Shown here piece after piece: positions 7,562-12,835 of a stretch of 12,835 bases of DNA (within the stretch, counting starts at the first letter, position 1; each line of letters opens with the position of its first letter). Under the pieces are notes generated by a model. The model saw nothing but the letters and a program-made list of their open reading frames with translations, made no database searches and was not told the origin of the DNA. A program made the translations under genes and the position numbers. Source of the DNA: Campylobacteraceae bacterium (GTDB taxonomy: Bacteria; Campylobacterota; Campylobacteria; Campylobacterales; Sulfurospirillaceae); assembly GCA_027055635.1 (NCBI GenBank), contig JALUMZ010000082.1, forward strand, positions 1 to 12,835, written 5' to 3'.

Positions 7562-9072
7562 TTTGCCTCTTCCTTTATATCTGTTTTTTCTATCGGTTTC
7601 ATTGCTGGAAATAGTATAACATCTCTGATAGATTGTTCGTTTGCTAAGAGCATTACGAGTCTGTCTATACCTAAACCCTCACCTGCTGTTGGAGGGAGTC
7701 CATAGCCTAAAGCTTTCACATAATCCTCATCCATTTCACAAGCTTCATCATCTCCTGCATTTTTAGCTTCTATCTGTTTTAAAAATCTCTCATATTGATC
7801 TAGTGGATCATTTAGCTCATTAAATCCATTTGCCACTTCGCGACCTGCTATAAAAAGTTCAAATCTCTCTGCTATGTTTGGATTTTTTTCATTTCTCCTT
7901 GCTAGCGGGCTTATCTCTATAGGGTAATCTATGATATAAGTTGGATCTATCAACTCCTCTTCTACAAATAGATCAAACATCTCTTCATACAGTTTGCCTA
8001 TGGGTAGATTTTTGTCTATATCTTCACCTTTTTCATTCAAAAATTCTACTATTTTTTCTTTATTGTCCAAGATATTACTAGGTACTTTTCCAATCTCCAC
8101 TAAAGAATCTCTAAATGATATTTTTTTAAATGGTTTTGAAAAATCAATCTGCGCATCTCCAAACTCTATCTTTTTAGGAAGGTTTAATTTTTCTAATAGA
8201 TATGTAAAAAGTTCTTCGGTAAGTTTCATCAAATCATGGTAATTGTGATACGCCCAATAAAACTCTATCATTGTAAATTCAGGGTTGTGAGTTTGGTCCA
8301 TTCCTTCATTTCTGAAGTTTCTGTTTATCTCAAATACAGATTCAAAGCCACCTACAACCAATCTCTTTAGGTAAAGTTCTGGTGCAATTCTCAAAAATCG
8401 CTCAACTCCAAGAGCATTGTGGTATGTAACAAAAGGTTTTGCATTTGCTCCACCCGCTATCGGATGCATCATAGGAGTTTCCACTTCTAAAAAGTTTCTA
8501 TCTTCAAAAAAATGTCTGATTGAGCTCACAATTTTACTTCTTAGTCTAAAAGTCTCTTTTACATCTTGGTTCATAATCATATCAAGATATCTTTTTCTAT
8601 ATCTTAACTCTTTATCCGTTAGCCCATGAAATTTTTCAGGAAGAGGGGTAATAGACTTTGTAGCAAGTTGTAAAGTCTTTACATGTAGAGATAATTCTCC
8701 TGTTTTTGTTACAAACGGGAATCCGCTCACGCTGATGATATCACCCACTTCCACAAGTTTCTTTATGTTTTTAAACCAATCTGTGCCTATCTCGTCTCTG
8801 CTAAAATAGATCTGCAAAAGTCCTTTTTCATCCTCAATTTTTGCAAAAGCTGCCTTGCCCATATGTCTTAAGAATTTAATTCTTCCTGCTAATTTATGAG
8901 TCTTGCTTTCGTCTCGTCTATTCTCTTCTTCTTTAAGATAGCTATATTTAGCTAGGAACTCTTGCGTTGAAGTATCTTTTTGTATATTGTGAGTATAAGG
9001 ATTTGCTCCTAAGTCTCTTAAATCATTTGATTTTTGTATTCTTTGTTGTTCGTATTGATTTTCAAATATCAA
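7558..9072 (-). CDS. lysS: Lysyl-tRNA synthetase, class II
   Basis: LysRS charges tRNA-Lys with lysine in the cytoplasm. The 504-residue protein has an N-terminal OB-fold tRNA-anticodon domain (about 60-140) and a class II catalytic core. Motif 1 lies around FLEVETPMMHPIAGGANAKP (194-213), motif 2 around FRNEGMDQTHNPEF (253-266) and motif 3 at GEGLGIDRLVML (464-475). The start is TTG at 9072; no in-frame ATG occurs before residue 71, within the OB fold, and residues 1-20 align with the usual Campylobacterota N-terminus (NQYxQQRI). AAGG lies eight bases upstream. It is the first gene after the 431-bp repeat-rich gap and appears to head a six-gene run through aroE. Confidence 0.98.
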   Translation of the reverse strand: MIFENQYEQQRIQKSNDLRDLGANPYTHNIQKDTSTQEFLAKYSYLKEEENRRDESKTHKLAGRIKFLRHMGKAAFAKIEDEKGLLQIYFSRDEIGTDWFKNIKKLVEVGDIISVSGFPFVTKTGELSLHVKTLQLATKSITPLPEKFHGLTDKELRYRKRYLDMIMNQDVKETFRLRSKIVSSIRHFFEDRNFLEVETPMMHPIAGGANAKPFVTYHNALGVERFLRIAPELYLKRLVVGGFESVFEINRNFRNEGMDQTHNPEFTMIEFYWAYHNYHDLMKLTEELFTYLLEKLNLPKKIEFGDAQIDFSKPFKKISFRDSLVEIGKVPSNILDNKEKIVEFLNEKGEDIDKNLPIGKLYEEMFDLFVEEELIDPTYIIDYPIEISPLARRNEKNPNIAERFELFIAGREVANGFNELNDPLDQYERFLKQIEAKNAGDDEACEMDEDYVKALGYGLPPTAGEGLGIDRLVMLLANEQSIRDVILFPAMKPIEKTDIKEEAK

Positions 9073-9091
9073 TTTATCTACCTTTTTTATT

Positions 9092-9222
9092 TTATTGTGT
9101 GATCTTACGCACTATAACGAGCAAAGCTCCTTATAGTGGCAGGGACTAAAGTCCCTACAACCCCCTAAAGCTTGCGAAAAGTAGGACTTTTCGAGAAAAA
9201 AGTGCGTAAGGTCAGTTATTGT
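9092..9222. repeat. MITE-like three-hairpin element with inverted ends and possible target duplication
   Basis: The ends TGATCTTACGCACT (9100-9113) and AGTGCGTAAGGTCA (9201-9214) are inverted repeats with one mismatch (a G-U pair in RNA). Inside are three hairpins. The first pairs CACTATAA with TTATAGTG around a GAGC/GCTC tip (9110-9138). The second pairs AGGGAC with GTCCCT (9141-9156). The third pairs CGAAAAGT with ACTTTTCG (9175-9193). Each end is flanked, one base out, by TTATTGT (9092-9098 and 9216-9222), which could be a target-site duplication. There is no coding capacity. It could be a non-autonomous mobile element, a dispersed palindromic repeat or a structured leader RNA. Confidence 0.6.
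9112..9117 (-). promoter_or_regulatory. Candidate -10 element for lysS inside the first hairpin of the element
   Basis: Minus-strand TATAGT lies within the hairpin arm TTATAGTG, about 40 bp before the lysS TTG. This would give a leader of roughly 30 bases. No clear -35 box is present and the motif may simply be part of the stem. An alternative is listed at 9251-9258. Confidence 0.25.
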
Positions 9223-9223
9223 T

Positions 9224-9281
9224 ATTTATGTCCATAAATGGCACTTCAAGATTTTATACTTTCTTGAAGGAAAATTTATGG
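9224..9281. repeat. Overlapping, mutually exclusive stem-loops
   Basis: CATAAAT (9233-9239) can pair with ATTTATG on either side. The near copy (9224-9230) makes a tight 7-bp stem. The distant copy (9274-9280, extended to an 8-bp pairing) encloses an 8-bp hairpin, CTTCAAGA with TCTTGAAG (9244-9251 and 9262-9269). Only one of the two outer pairings can form at a time. In the lysS direction this resembles a two-state leader, though it could also be the remains of nested palindromic repeats. Confidence 0.55.
9251..9258 (-). promoter_or_regulatory. Alternative -10 element for the lysS operon
   Basis: Minus-strand TATAAAAT is the best -10-like match in the gap, with a short T-rich stretch (TTTTCC) upstream and no obvious -35 box. 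Starting here would give a leader of about 170 bases containing the whole three-hairpin element. The motif lies in the loop of the CTTCAAGA hairpin. Confidence 0.3.
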
Positions 9282-9285
9282 GCAG

Positions 9286-9348
9286 ATTCACGCTCTACTA
9301 AAGCTAAGGCTACAAGAGCCTAGGACTACCACTTTTTTTATTGTGAAT
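9286..9348. repeat. Repeat unit A (18-bp direct repeat, inverted ends)
   Basis: The unit begins with ATTCACGCTCTACTAAAG and ends with TTATTGTGAAT, so its tips ATTCAC and GTGAAT are inverted repeats. A hairpin AGGCT/AGCCT (9307-9321) lies inside. The start and end words recur in unit B, 94 bp further on. Confidence 0.6.
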
Positions 9349-9385
9349 TTTAATGAAGAAGCAAAAAGCCCCTATGAAAATTCAC
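9343..9385. repeat. Inverted repeat GTGAATTTT / AAAATTCAC joining units A and B
   Basis: A perfect 9-bp inverted repeat (9343-9351 and 9377-9385) encloses 25 bases. It overlaps the end of unit A and the start of unit B. No T-run follows the stem in either direction, so it is a poor terminator candidate for fur. Confidence 0.55.
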
Positions 9386-9420
9386 GCTCTACTAAAGTTG
9401 AGAGTTTTACTTATTGTGTA
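9380..9420. repeat. Repeat unit B (shorter copy of unit A)
   Basis: It starts with the same 18 bases as unit A (9380-9397 against 9286-9303) and ends with the same TTATTGTG word (9411-9418). The middle is about 24 bp shorter and the internal hairpin is missing. This looks like an internally deleted or diverged copy of the same repeat. Confidence 0.55.
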
Positions 9421-9503
9421 GTGCACAAAACCAGTTATCTGTTTTTTACAGAGATAAAGTCTCTATAGATTTTAGACCCTTCAAAAGCTAGAAGCCTTAT
9501 TTT

Positions 9504-9986
9504 CTACTGTTTAACCTGTTTTTTATTTTGCCTCTTTTTGCACTTTGGGCATACGCCATATAGTTGCATTATGTGATTTGTTAGGGTAAATCCATTTTTT
9601 TCCGCTATATCCTTCTGTTTTTTTTCTATATTTTTATCTTCAAATTCTATTATTAAGCCACAATTTTTACAAATAAGATGATCGTGGTGTGGTTTGTTTG
9701 CAAGTTCGTATTTTTTGCCATTTTTTCCAAAAGATATTGTGGTGACTATATCTGAGTTTTCAAGTAGATTCAGTGTTCTGTAGATGGTTGCTATTCCAAT
9801 ATTTGATTTTGGATTATTTTCTTTGATGAGAAGATAAAACTCCTCAGGCAAAAAATGTCCGGGAAAATTATATAGTGTTTGAAGTATGGTTTCTCTCTGC
9901 TTTGTGAATTTAAGTGAATTTTTTCTAAGAACAGTTTTAAACTCTTCAATTAAATTATCATATTCAATATTTTCTAACAAGGGCAT
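9504..9986 (-). CDS. fur: Ferric uptake regulator Fur
   Basis: Fur is a cytoplasmic metal-dependent DNA-binding dimer that represses iron uptake genes when Fe2+ is plentiful. The 160 residues contain an N-terminal winged helix (about 15-95) with the recognition region GIATIYRTLNLLE (64-76). The metal-binding dimerisation domain has HHDHLIC (100-106), with CKNC (106-109) and CPKC (146-149) forming the structural zinc site, as in Campylobacter and Helicobacter Fur. The slightly long N-terminus fits that group. The PerR branch is possible, but length and context favour Fur. The ATG at 9986 has GGAG nine bases upstream and follows cvpA by 17 bp, with no obvious promoter of its own. In C. jejuni, fur is reported to be transcribed from promoters before upstream housekeeping genes including gatC, and the same is likely here. 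Confidence 0.94.
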   Translation of the reverse strand: MPLLENIEYDNLIEEFKTVLRKNSLKFTKQRETILQTLYNFPGHFLPEEFYLLIKENNPKSNIGIATIYRTLNLLENSDIVTTISFGKNGKKYELANKPHHDHLICKNCGLIIEFEDKNIEKKQKDIAEKNGFTLTNHIMQLYGVCPKCKKRQNKKQVKQ

Positions 9987-10003
9987 TTATAAAATCTCCA
10001 AAG

Positions 10004-10546
10004 CTATAATTTTGATGAATCATCATCTCTTGAGGAAGTGACACTATTTATTATATTGTTCGTATCTAGCTTAACTATATATCTGCCAACATCTATGAAA
10101 ATTGGATACATAAAGCTTTTTTTCATATATTTGTCTGTTCTCGATTTTATAAAAGCTATATTTGAAAGAGCAACTGCTAGTATTGAAAAAACCAAAAAAA
10201 TCTTCAAGCTTCCAACTAAAAAACCTGCCAATTTATCAAGACCACCTAATCCGCTCATTTTGAGTAATCTAGCTATGAGAAAACCTACAAATAGACAGAG
10301 TATCCAAAATAGAATCATTACTGCTATGAAACCAATCAAATACAAAGATGCTTTATTTTCAAAGTTGTACAGATTTTGTTGAATAAATTCACCGGCATTT
10401 TGAGCGTACCTAGAGGCTAAAAAAATACCCCCAACGATTCCGACTAGACCAAAAACTTCTTTTATGAAGCCATTTATAACACCTTTGATGCCCAAAATTA
10501 TTATTAAAGAGAGCGATATTATGTCAAAAAGTGATATGTTTTCCAT
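10004..10546 (-). CDS. cvpA: CvpA family inner-membrane protein
   Basis: This 180-residue membrane protein has hydrophobic segments at about 8-27, 30-46, 67-92 and 108-130. Family signatures are GVINGFIKEVFGLVG near residues 22-36 and the GLGGLDKLAGFLVG block at 99-112. A hydrophilic tail of about 45 residues ends in an acidic, serine-rich stretch. CvpA homologues were named for a requirement in colicin V export and are tied to envelope homeostasis, but their molecular function is unsettled. The gene sits directly before fur, as in Campylobacter. The start at 10546 has AGGA about nine bases upstream overlapping the end of the cyclase gene, six bases away. Confidence 0.9.
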   Translation of the reverse strand: MENISLFDIISLSLIIILGIKGVINGFIKEVFGLVGIVGGIFLASRYAQNAGEFIQQNLYNFENKASLYLIGFIAVMILFWILCLFVGFLIARLLKMSGLGGLDKLAGFLVGSLKIFLVFSILAVALSNIAFIKSRTDKYMKKSFMYPIFIDVGRYIVKLDTNNIINSVTSSRDDDSSKL

Positions 10547-10552
10547 TGTATC

Positions 10553-11500
10553 TTATCCTATTTTATAGCAATTTTTACCAGAGTTTTTAGCGACATATAA
10601 AGCTTTATCGGCTCTGTCTATTATAGAACTTGGAGTATCACCTTTTATATGATTGCTTATTCCGGCACTTAGTGTCAGATGTATAGTGTTGCCTTTGTAT
10701 AGTAATTTACTCTCATCAGCATTTTTTATTATTCTTTGTGTTGCTTTTATAGCATCTTCTTTTTGTGATCTATTTAACAATATTATAAACTCTTCCCCGC
10801 CATATCTATAAACTCTGATGCCTTTTCTTATAGAGTTATAGATCAATCTAGTCATATATATTAGAGTCTTATCGCCCGCTATGTGACCAAAAGTATCATT
10901 TATCTTTTTAAAATCATCAGCATCAAACAAAATAAGTTGCATATCAAGATCTCTATCATTACCGGCTTTCAACATATCTTCAAGATCCTTAATCAATACC
11001 CTTCTGTTGTATGTCTTTGTTAGGGCATCTATATTTGATTCTCGCTCTAGTTTTTCTATCTGAATCTTTAGACCCTCTATGGTTTTATCTGCATTTTCCA
11101 ACTCTTTCATGATTTGATTTTGAAAATTATTGAAATTAAGTAAAATTTTGTTGGTATCTATACTCTTGGGATCATTTCTTATAGTTTCAATATCTATGAT
11201 ATTTTCATTAGATATATGTTTTAGAGCTATATTAGAGTCTTCAAAGCTAGATATGCTTTTTTTTGTTATATTTAGGTAGTCATTTTGTGCCATAGAAGAA
11301 TCGACATCTCCAGAAGAGAAAAGGTAGTTAAACTTCTTGGATAAATCAAAGACATCTCTATTGTTTGGCTTTGAGAGCAGGTTCATAAAAGTATCGTAAT
11401 AGTATTTTGGATATGGAGGAACTTGTAGTGTTTCTAATTTTTCAAAAGCTTCATTTCCTATTTTCTTGATTTTTTCTGTTGCTTGCTTATCTCTATCCAT
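10553..11500 (-). CDS. GGDEF-domain diguanylate cyclase
   Basis: The predicted enzyme makes cyclic di-GMP from two GTP in the cytoplasm. It has 315 residues and no membrane helix. An N-terminal helical region (1-130) contains VPPYPKYYY (27-35), which I recall from other Campylobacterota GGDEF proteins. A coiled-coil-like linker (about 130-155) leads to the GGDEF domain (about 156-315). That domain shows DALTKTYNRR (158-167), FDADDFKKIND (192-202) and the active-site GGEEF (234-238). The GGEEF variant is catalytically competent. The inhibitory RxxD site expected before it reads RKGI (225-228), so feedback by cyclic di-GMP is probably lost. The ATG at 11500 has AGGGA nine bases upstream. It lies between pilT and cvpA, which suggests but does not prove a surface-behaviour output. 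Confidence 0.92.
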   Translation of the reverse strand: MDRDKQATEKIKKIGNEAFEKLETLQVPPYPKYYYDTFMNLLSKPNNRDVFDLSKKFNYLFSSGDVDSSMAQNDYLNITKKSISSFEDSNIALKHISNENIIDIETIRNDPKSIDTNKILLNFNNFQNQIMKELENADKTIEGLKIQIEKLERESNIDALTKTYNRRVLIKDLEDMLKAGNDRDLDMQLILFDADDFKKINDTFGHIAGDKTLIYMTRLIYNSIRKGIRVYRYGGEEFIILLNRSQKEDAIKATQRIIKNADESKLLYKGNTIHLTLSAGISNHIKGDTPSSIIDRADKALYVAKNSGKNCYKIG

Positions 11501-11559
11501 TATTGCACATCCCTAAAAAAATATTGAATCAATTGTAGCCTAATTTTACTGTGATATAG
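11501..11559 (-). promoter_or_regulatory. Possible internal promoter before the diguanylate cyclase gene
   Basis: The 59-bp gap after pilT contains minus-strand TACAAT (11533-11538), preceded by an AT-rich stretch, with an AT-rich palindrome (TTGATTCAA) just downstream. This could drive dgc-cvpA-fur independently of gatC-pilT. No -35 box and no terminator hairpin for pilT are evident. Confidence 0.3.
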
Positions 11560-12621
11560 TTAAAGACCCGCAATGCTATTCATCAATTCTTGCGCTTGAG
11601 TTGAAAACCTTATGGCATTTTCTTTTGTTATAGTTCTTGCTCGTATATTTTTAACCATAGATTGGGTTTGCGTTATCATACCTGTTTTTTGTTGATTTAG
11701 CTGCATTTGTGAGTATATTTGATGTAGCTTATTCTCTCTTATGAGATTTGATATTGCAGAATTATTAATTAAAATTTCATGTATAGCAACTCTTCCACTT
11801 CCAATTTTCGGTAGTAGTGCTTGTGAAATAACAGCATAAAGAGATGTTGAAAGCATACTTCGTACTTGAATTTGCTCAGCACCTTCAAAGCTATCTACTA
11901 TCCTATTGATGGTTTGAACAGCAGAATTTGTATGCAGGGTTGCGAAAACCAAGTGACCTGTTTCTGCGGCGGTTATCGCTGTACTGATTGTCTCTTTATC
12001 CCTCATCTCCCCTACAAGTATCACATCGGGGTCTTCTCTAAGTGAAAATTTAAGACCTTGAGCAAAACTTTTTGTATCTGTTCCGACATTTCTGTGGGAA
12101 AATAGAGATTTTTTATTCAAATGAACAAATTCTACCGGATCCTCTATGGTGATTATATGTTTGTTTTCACTGATATTTATCTCGTTTAGAAGAGCTGCTA
12201 GAGTAGTAGATTTTCCGCTTCCCGTCGGTCCTGTAACTAGTATAAGCCCCTTTTCTCTTAAAATCAGATCTTTAAAAATAGATGGACATTTTAAATCGTC
12301 AAGAGAGGGTACATCGATAGGCACAATTCTAAATGCAGCCGCAAGCTCACCATTCATAGTATAATAATAGTTAGCACGAAAACGACCAATATCTGGAAAT
12401 TCTATGGCAAAATCTAACTCTTTATTCTCTTCTAATGCTTTTTTCTGCTTATCGCTTAAAAGCGTATAACACATCTCTTCTATATCGGTCCCGTTAAGTA
12501 TGTCCATATCAAGTGGAACGAGTGTGCCGTCTATTCTTATTTGAGGTTCGCTTCTGCTTACTATATGCAAGTCAGAAGCCTTATAATTTACAACATTTTT
12601 TAAAAGCGCTTTAATATTCAT
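11560..12621 (-). CDS. pilT: Type IV pilus retraction-type ATPase, PilT family
   Basis: PilT is a hexameric cytoplasmic ATPase that powers pilus retraction and twitching motility. The 353 residues include the N-terminal PAS-like region with ASDLHI (15-20). The ATPase core has Walker A GPTGSGKST (131-139), the Asp box ITIEDPVEF (157-165), Walker B ILVGEMRD (201-208) and the His box TGHLVFATLHTN (221-232). A C-terminal LIRENK (293-298) matches the AIRENK-type motif required for retraction in PilT. That motif favours PilT over the PilB extension ATPase, which is also longer and carries a tetracysteine zinc site absent here; PilU cannot be fully excluded. The ATG at 12621 has AGGA seven bases upstream, nine bases after gatC. 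No pilin or pilus assembly gene is in the window. Confidence 0.93.
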   Translation of the reverse strand: MNIKALLKNVVNYKASDLHIVSRSEPQIRIDGTLVPLDMDILNGTDIEEMCYTLLSDKQKKALEENKELDFAIEFPDIGRFRANYYYTMNGELAAAFRIVPIDVPSLDDLKCPSIFKDLILREKGLILVTGPTGSGKSTTLAALLNEINISENKHIITIEDPVEFVHLNKKSLFSHRNVGTDTKSFAQGLKFSLREDPDVILVGEMRDKETISTAITAAETGHLVFATLHTNSAVQTINRIVDSFEGAEQIQVRSMLSTSLYAVISQALLPKIGSGRVAIHEILINNSAISNLIRENKLHQIYSQMQLNQQKTGMITQTQSMVKNIRARTITKENAIRFSTQAQELMNSIAGL

Positions 12622-12630
12622 AAATTGTTC

Positions 12631-12835
12631 CTATTCGATTATTTTTGGTACAACAAAGCATCTATTTTCAGCTTTAGGCGCATTTTCTAAAATTGTATCT
12701 ATAATCTCCTCATTTGTACTTGGCAAATCTTCTCGAAACGGAGTACCGCCTTTTAGGGTTGTAAAGGTGGCTTTTTCTTTGCTTAAGTCAAGTTCATTTA
12801 GTATTTCAACAAAACCAACAATTTTATTTAGCTCA
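12631..12835 (-). CDS. gatC: Aspartyl/glutamyl-tRNA amidotransferase subunit C (3' part)
   Basis: Only the last 67 codons are present; the start is beyond the right edge. GatC is the small subunit that stabilises GatA in GatCAB, which converts misacylated Glu-tRNA-Gln or Asp-tRNA-Asn to the correct amide form. The visible frame has the family ending: TPFREDLPS (31-39 of the visible part), ENAPKAENRCFVVPKIIE (50-67), then TAG. These match the RxD and APxxxxxxFxVPKVIE pattern of GatC. The stop lies nine bases before pilT. In Campylobacter, gatC directly precedes the cvpA-fur pair, so pilT and the cyclase gene look inserted relative to that order. Confidence 0.93.
   Translation of the reverse strand, partial: ELNKIVGFVEILNELDLSKEKATFTTLKGGTPFREDLPSTNEEIIDTILENAPKAENRCFVVPKIIE

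Larger units (their letters stand above)
9073..9503. other. 431-bp gene-free, repeat- and hairpin-rich region between fur and lysS
   Basis: No convincing coding frame, tRNA or known riboswitch is visible. The region is a mosaic of short palindromes. Next to lysS is a three-hairpin element enclosed by inverted repeats (9100-9214). Then come two mutually exclusive stems (9224-9281), two related units sharing an 18-bp direct repeat (from 9286 and 9380), and small stems near fur, such as AGAGA/TCTCT at 9450-9464. The word TTATTGTG appears at 9092, 9338 and 9411. ACTAAAG recurs at 9145, 9298 and 9391, and the shorter TAAAG also at 9166 and 9456. The region must hold the promoter of the lysS operon and the end of the fur transcript, but I see no clear intrinsic terminator. 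Confidence 0.8.

Noticed and set aside
9100..9214. Cloverleaf-like folding suggested a tRNA or tRNA-like gene.
   Set aside because: It lacks the T-loop consensus, a seven-base anticodon loop and a proper acceptor stem length, and the internal hairpins have loops of only 3-4 bases.
9343..9385. 9-bp inverted repeat considered as the fur terminator.
   Set aside because: The loop is 25 bases and the stem is followed by an A-rich stretch, not a T-run, in the direction of fur transcription.
9286..9397. Direct repeats considered as a CRISPR array.
   Set aside because: There are only two copies of the 18-bp word, the spacing and following sequence are uneven, and no cas gene is present.
1..12835. 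Looked for a defence system, prophage, integron or secondary metabolite cluster.
   Set aside because: Every gene on the minus strand belongs to a recognisable housekeeping, envelope or transport family, and no integrase, transposase or toxin-antitoxin pair was seen.

Overview
The window looks like ordinary chromosome from a Campylobacterota (epsilonproteobacterial) genome. The DNA is AT-rich. The order gatC, cvpA, fur, lysS, glyA, a DUF1882-family gene, a SPOR-domain gene and aroE is the arrangement I know from Campylobacter jejuni, with part of it also in Helicobacter pylori. The inserted pilT, diguanylate cyclase and trpE genes, and the adjoining TRAP transporter, point to a free-living, probably marine member such as a Sulfurimonas relative. 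The genus is an inference.

All fourteen genes lie on the minus strand, so the text reads right to left. From the right edge: the 3' part of gatC (12835-12631), pilT (12621-11560), a GGDEF diguanylate cyclase gene (11500-10553), cvpA (10546-10004) and fur (9986-9504). A 431-bp gene-free region follows (9503-9073). It is packed with hairpins and short repeats, including a MITE-like element. Next comes a tightly packed run: lysS (9072-7558), glyA (7561-6314), a DUF1882-family gene (6305-5763), a SPOR-domain membrane protein (5753-5034), trpE (5025-3616) and aroE (3613-2822). After a 55-bp gap with a likely promoter come dctP (2766-1699), dctQ (1646-1107) and the 5' part of dctM (1110-1), which runs off the left edge.

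Spacing suggests three transcription blocks. The first is gatC-pilT-dgc-cvpA-fur, with a possible internal promoter before dgc. The second is lysS-glyA-DUF1882-SPOR-trpE-aroE, with gaps of -4 to 9 bp. The third is dctP-dctQM, with a strong hairpin between dctP and dctQ. The first two blocks mix translation (GatC, LysRS), one-carbon metabolism (GlyA), aromatic amino acid synthesis (TrpE, AroE), iron regulation (Fur) and cell-envelope functions (PilT, CvpA, SPOR). The third encodes a complete binding-protein-dependent secondary uptake system for an organic anion, apart from the missing end of dctM.

I found no phage, insertion sequence, CRISPR array, tRNA, rRNA or defence system. The least explained items are the repeat-rich region before lysS and the DUF1882 protein, whose C-terminal half reads like the core of archaeo-eukaryotic-type primase domains.
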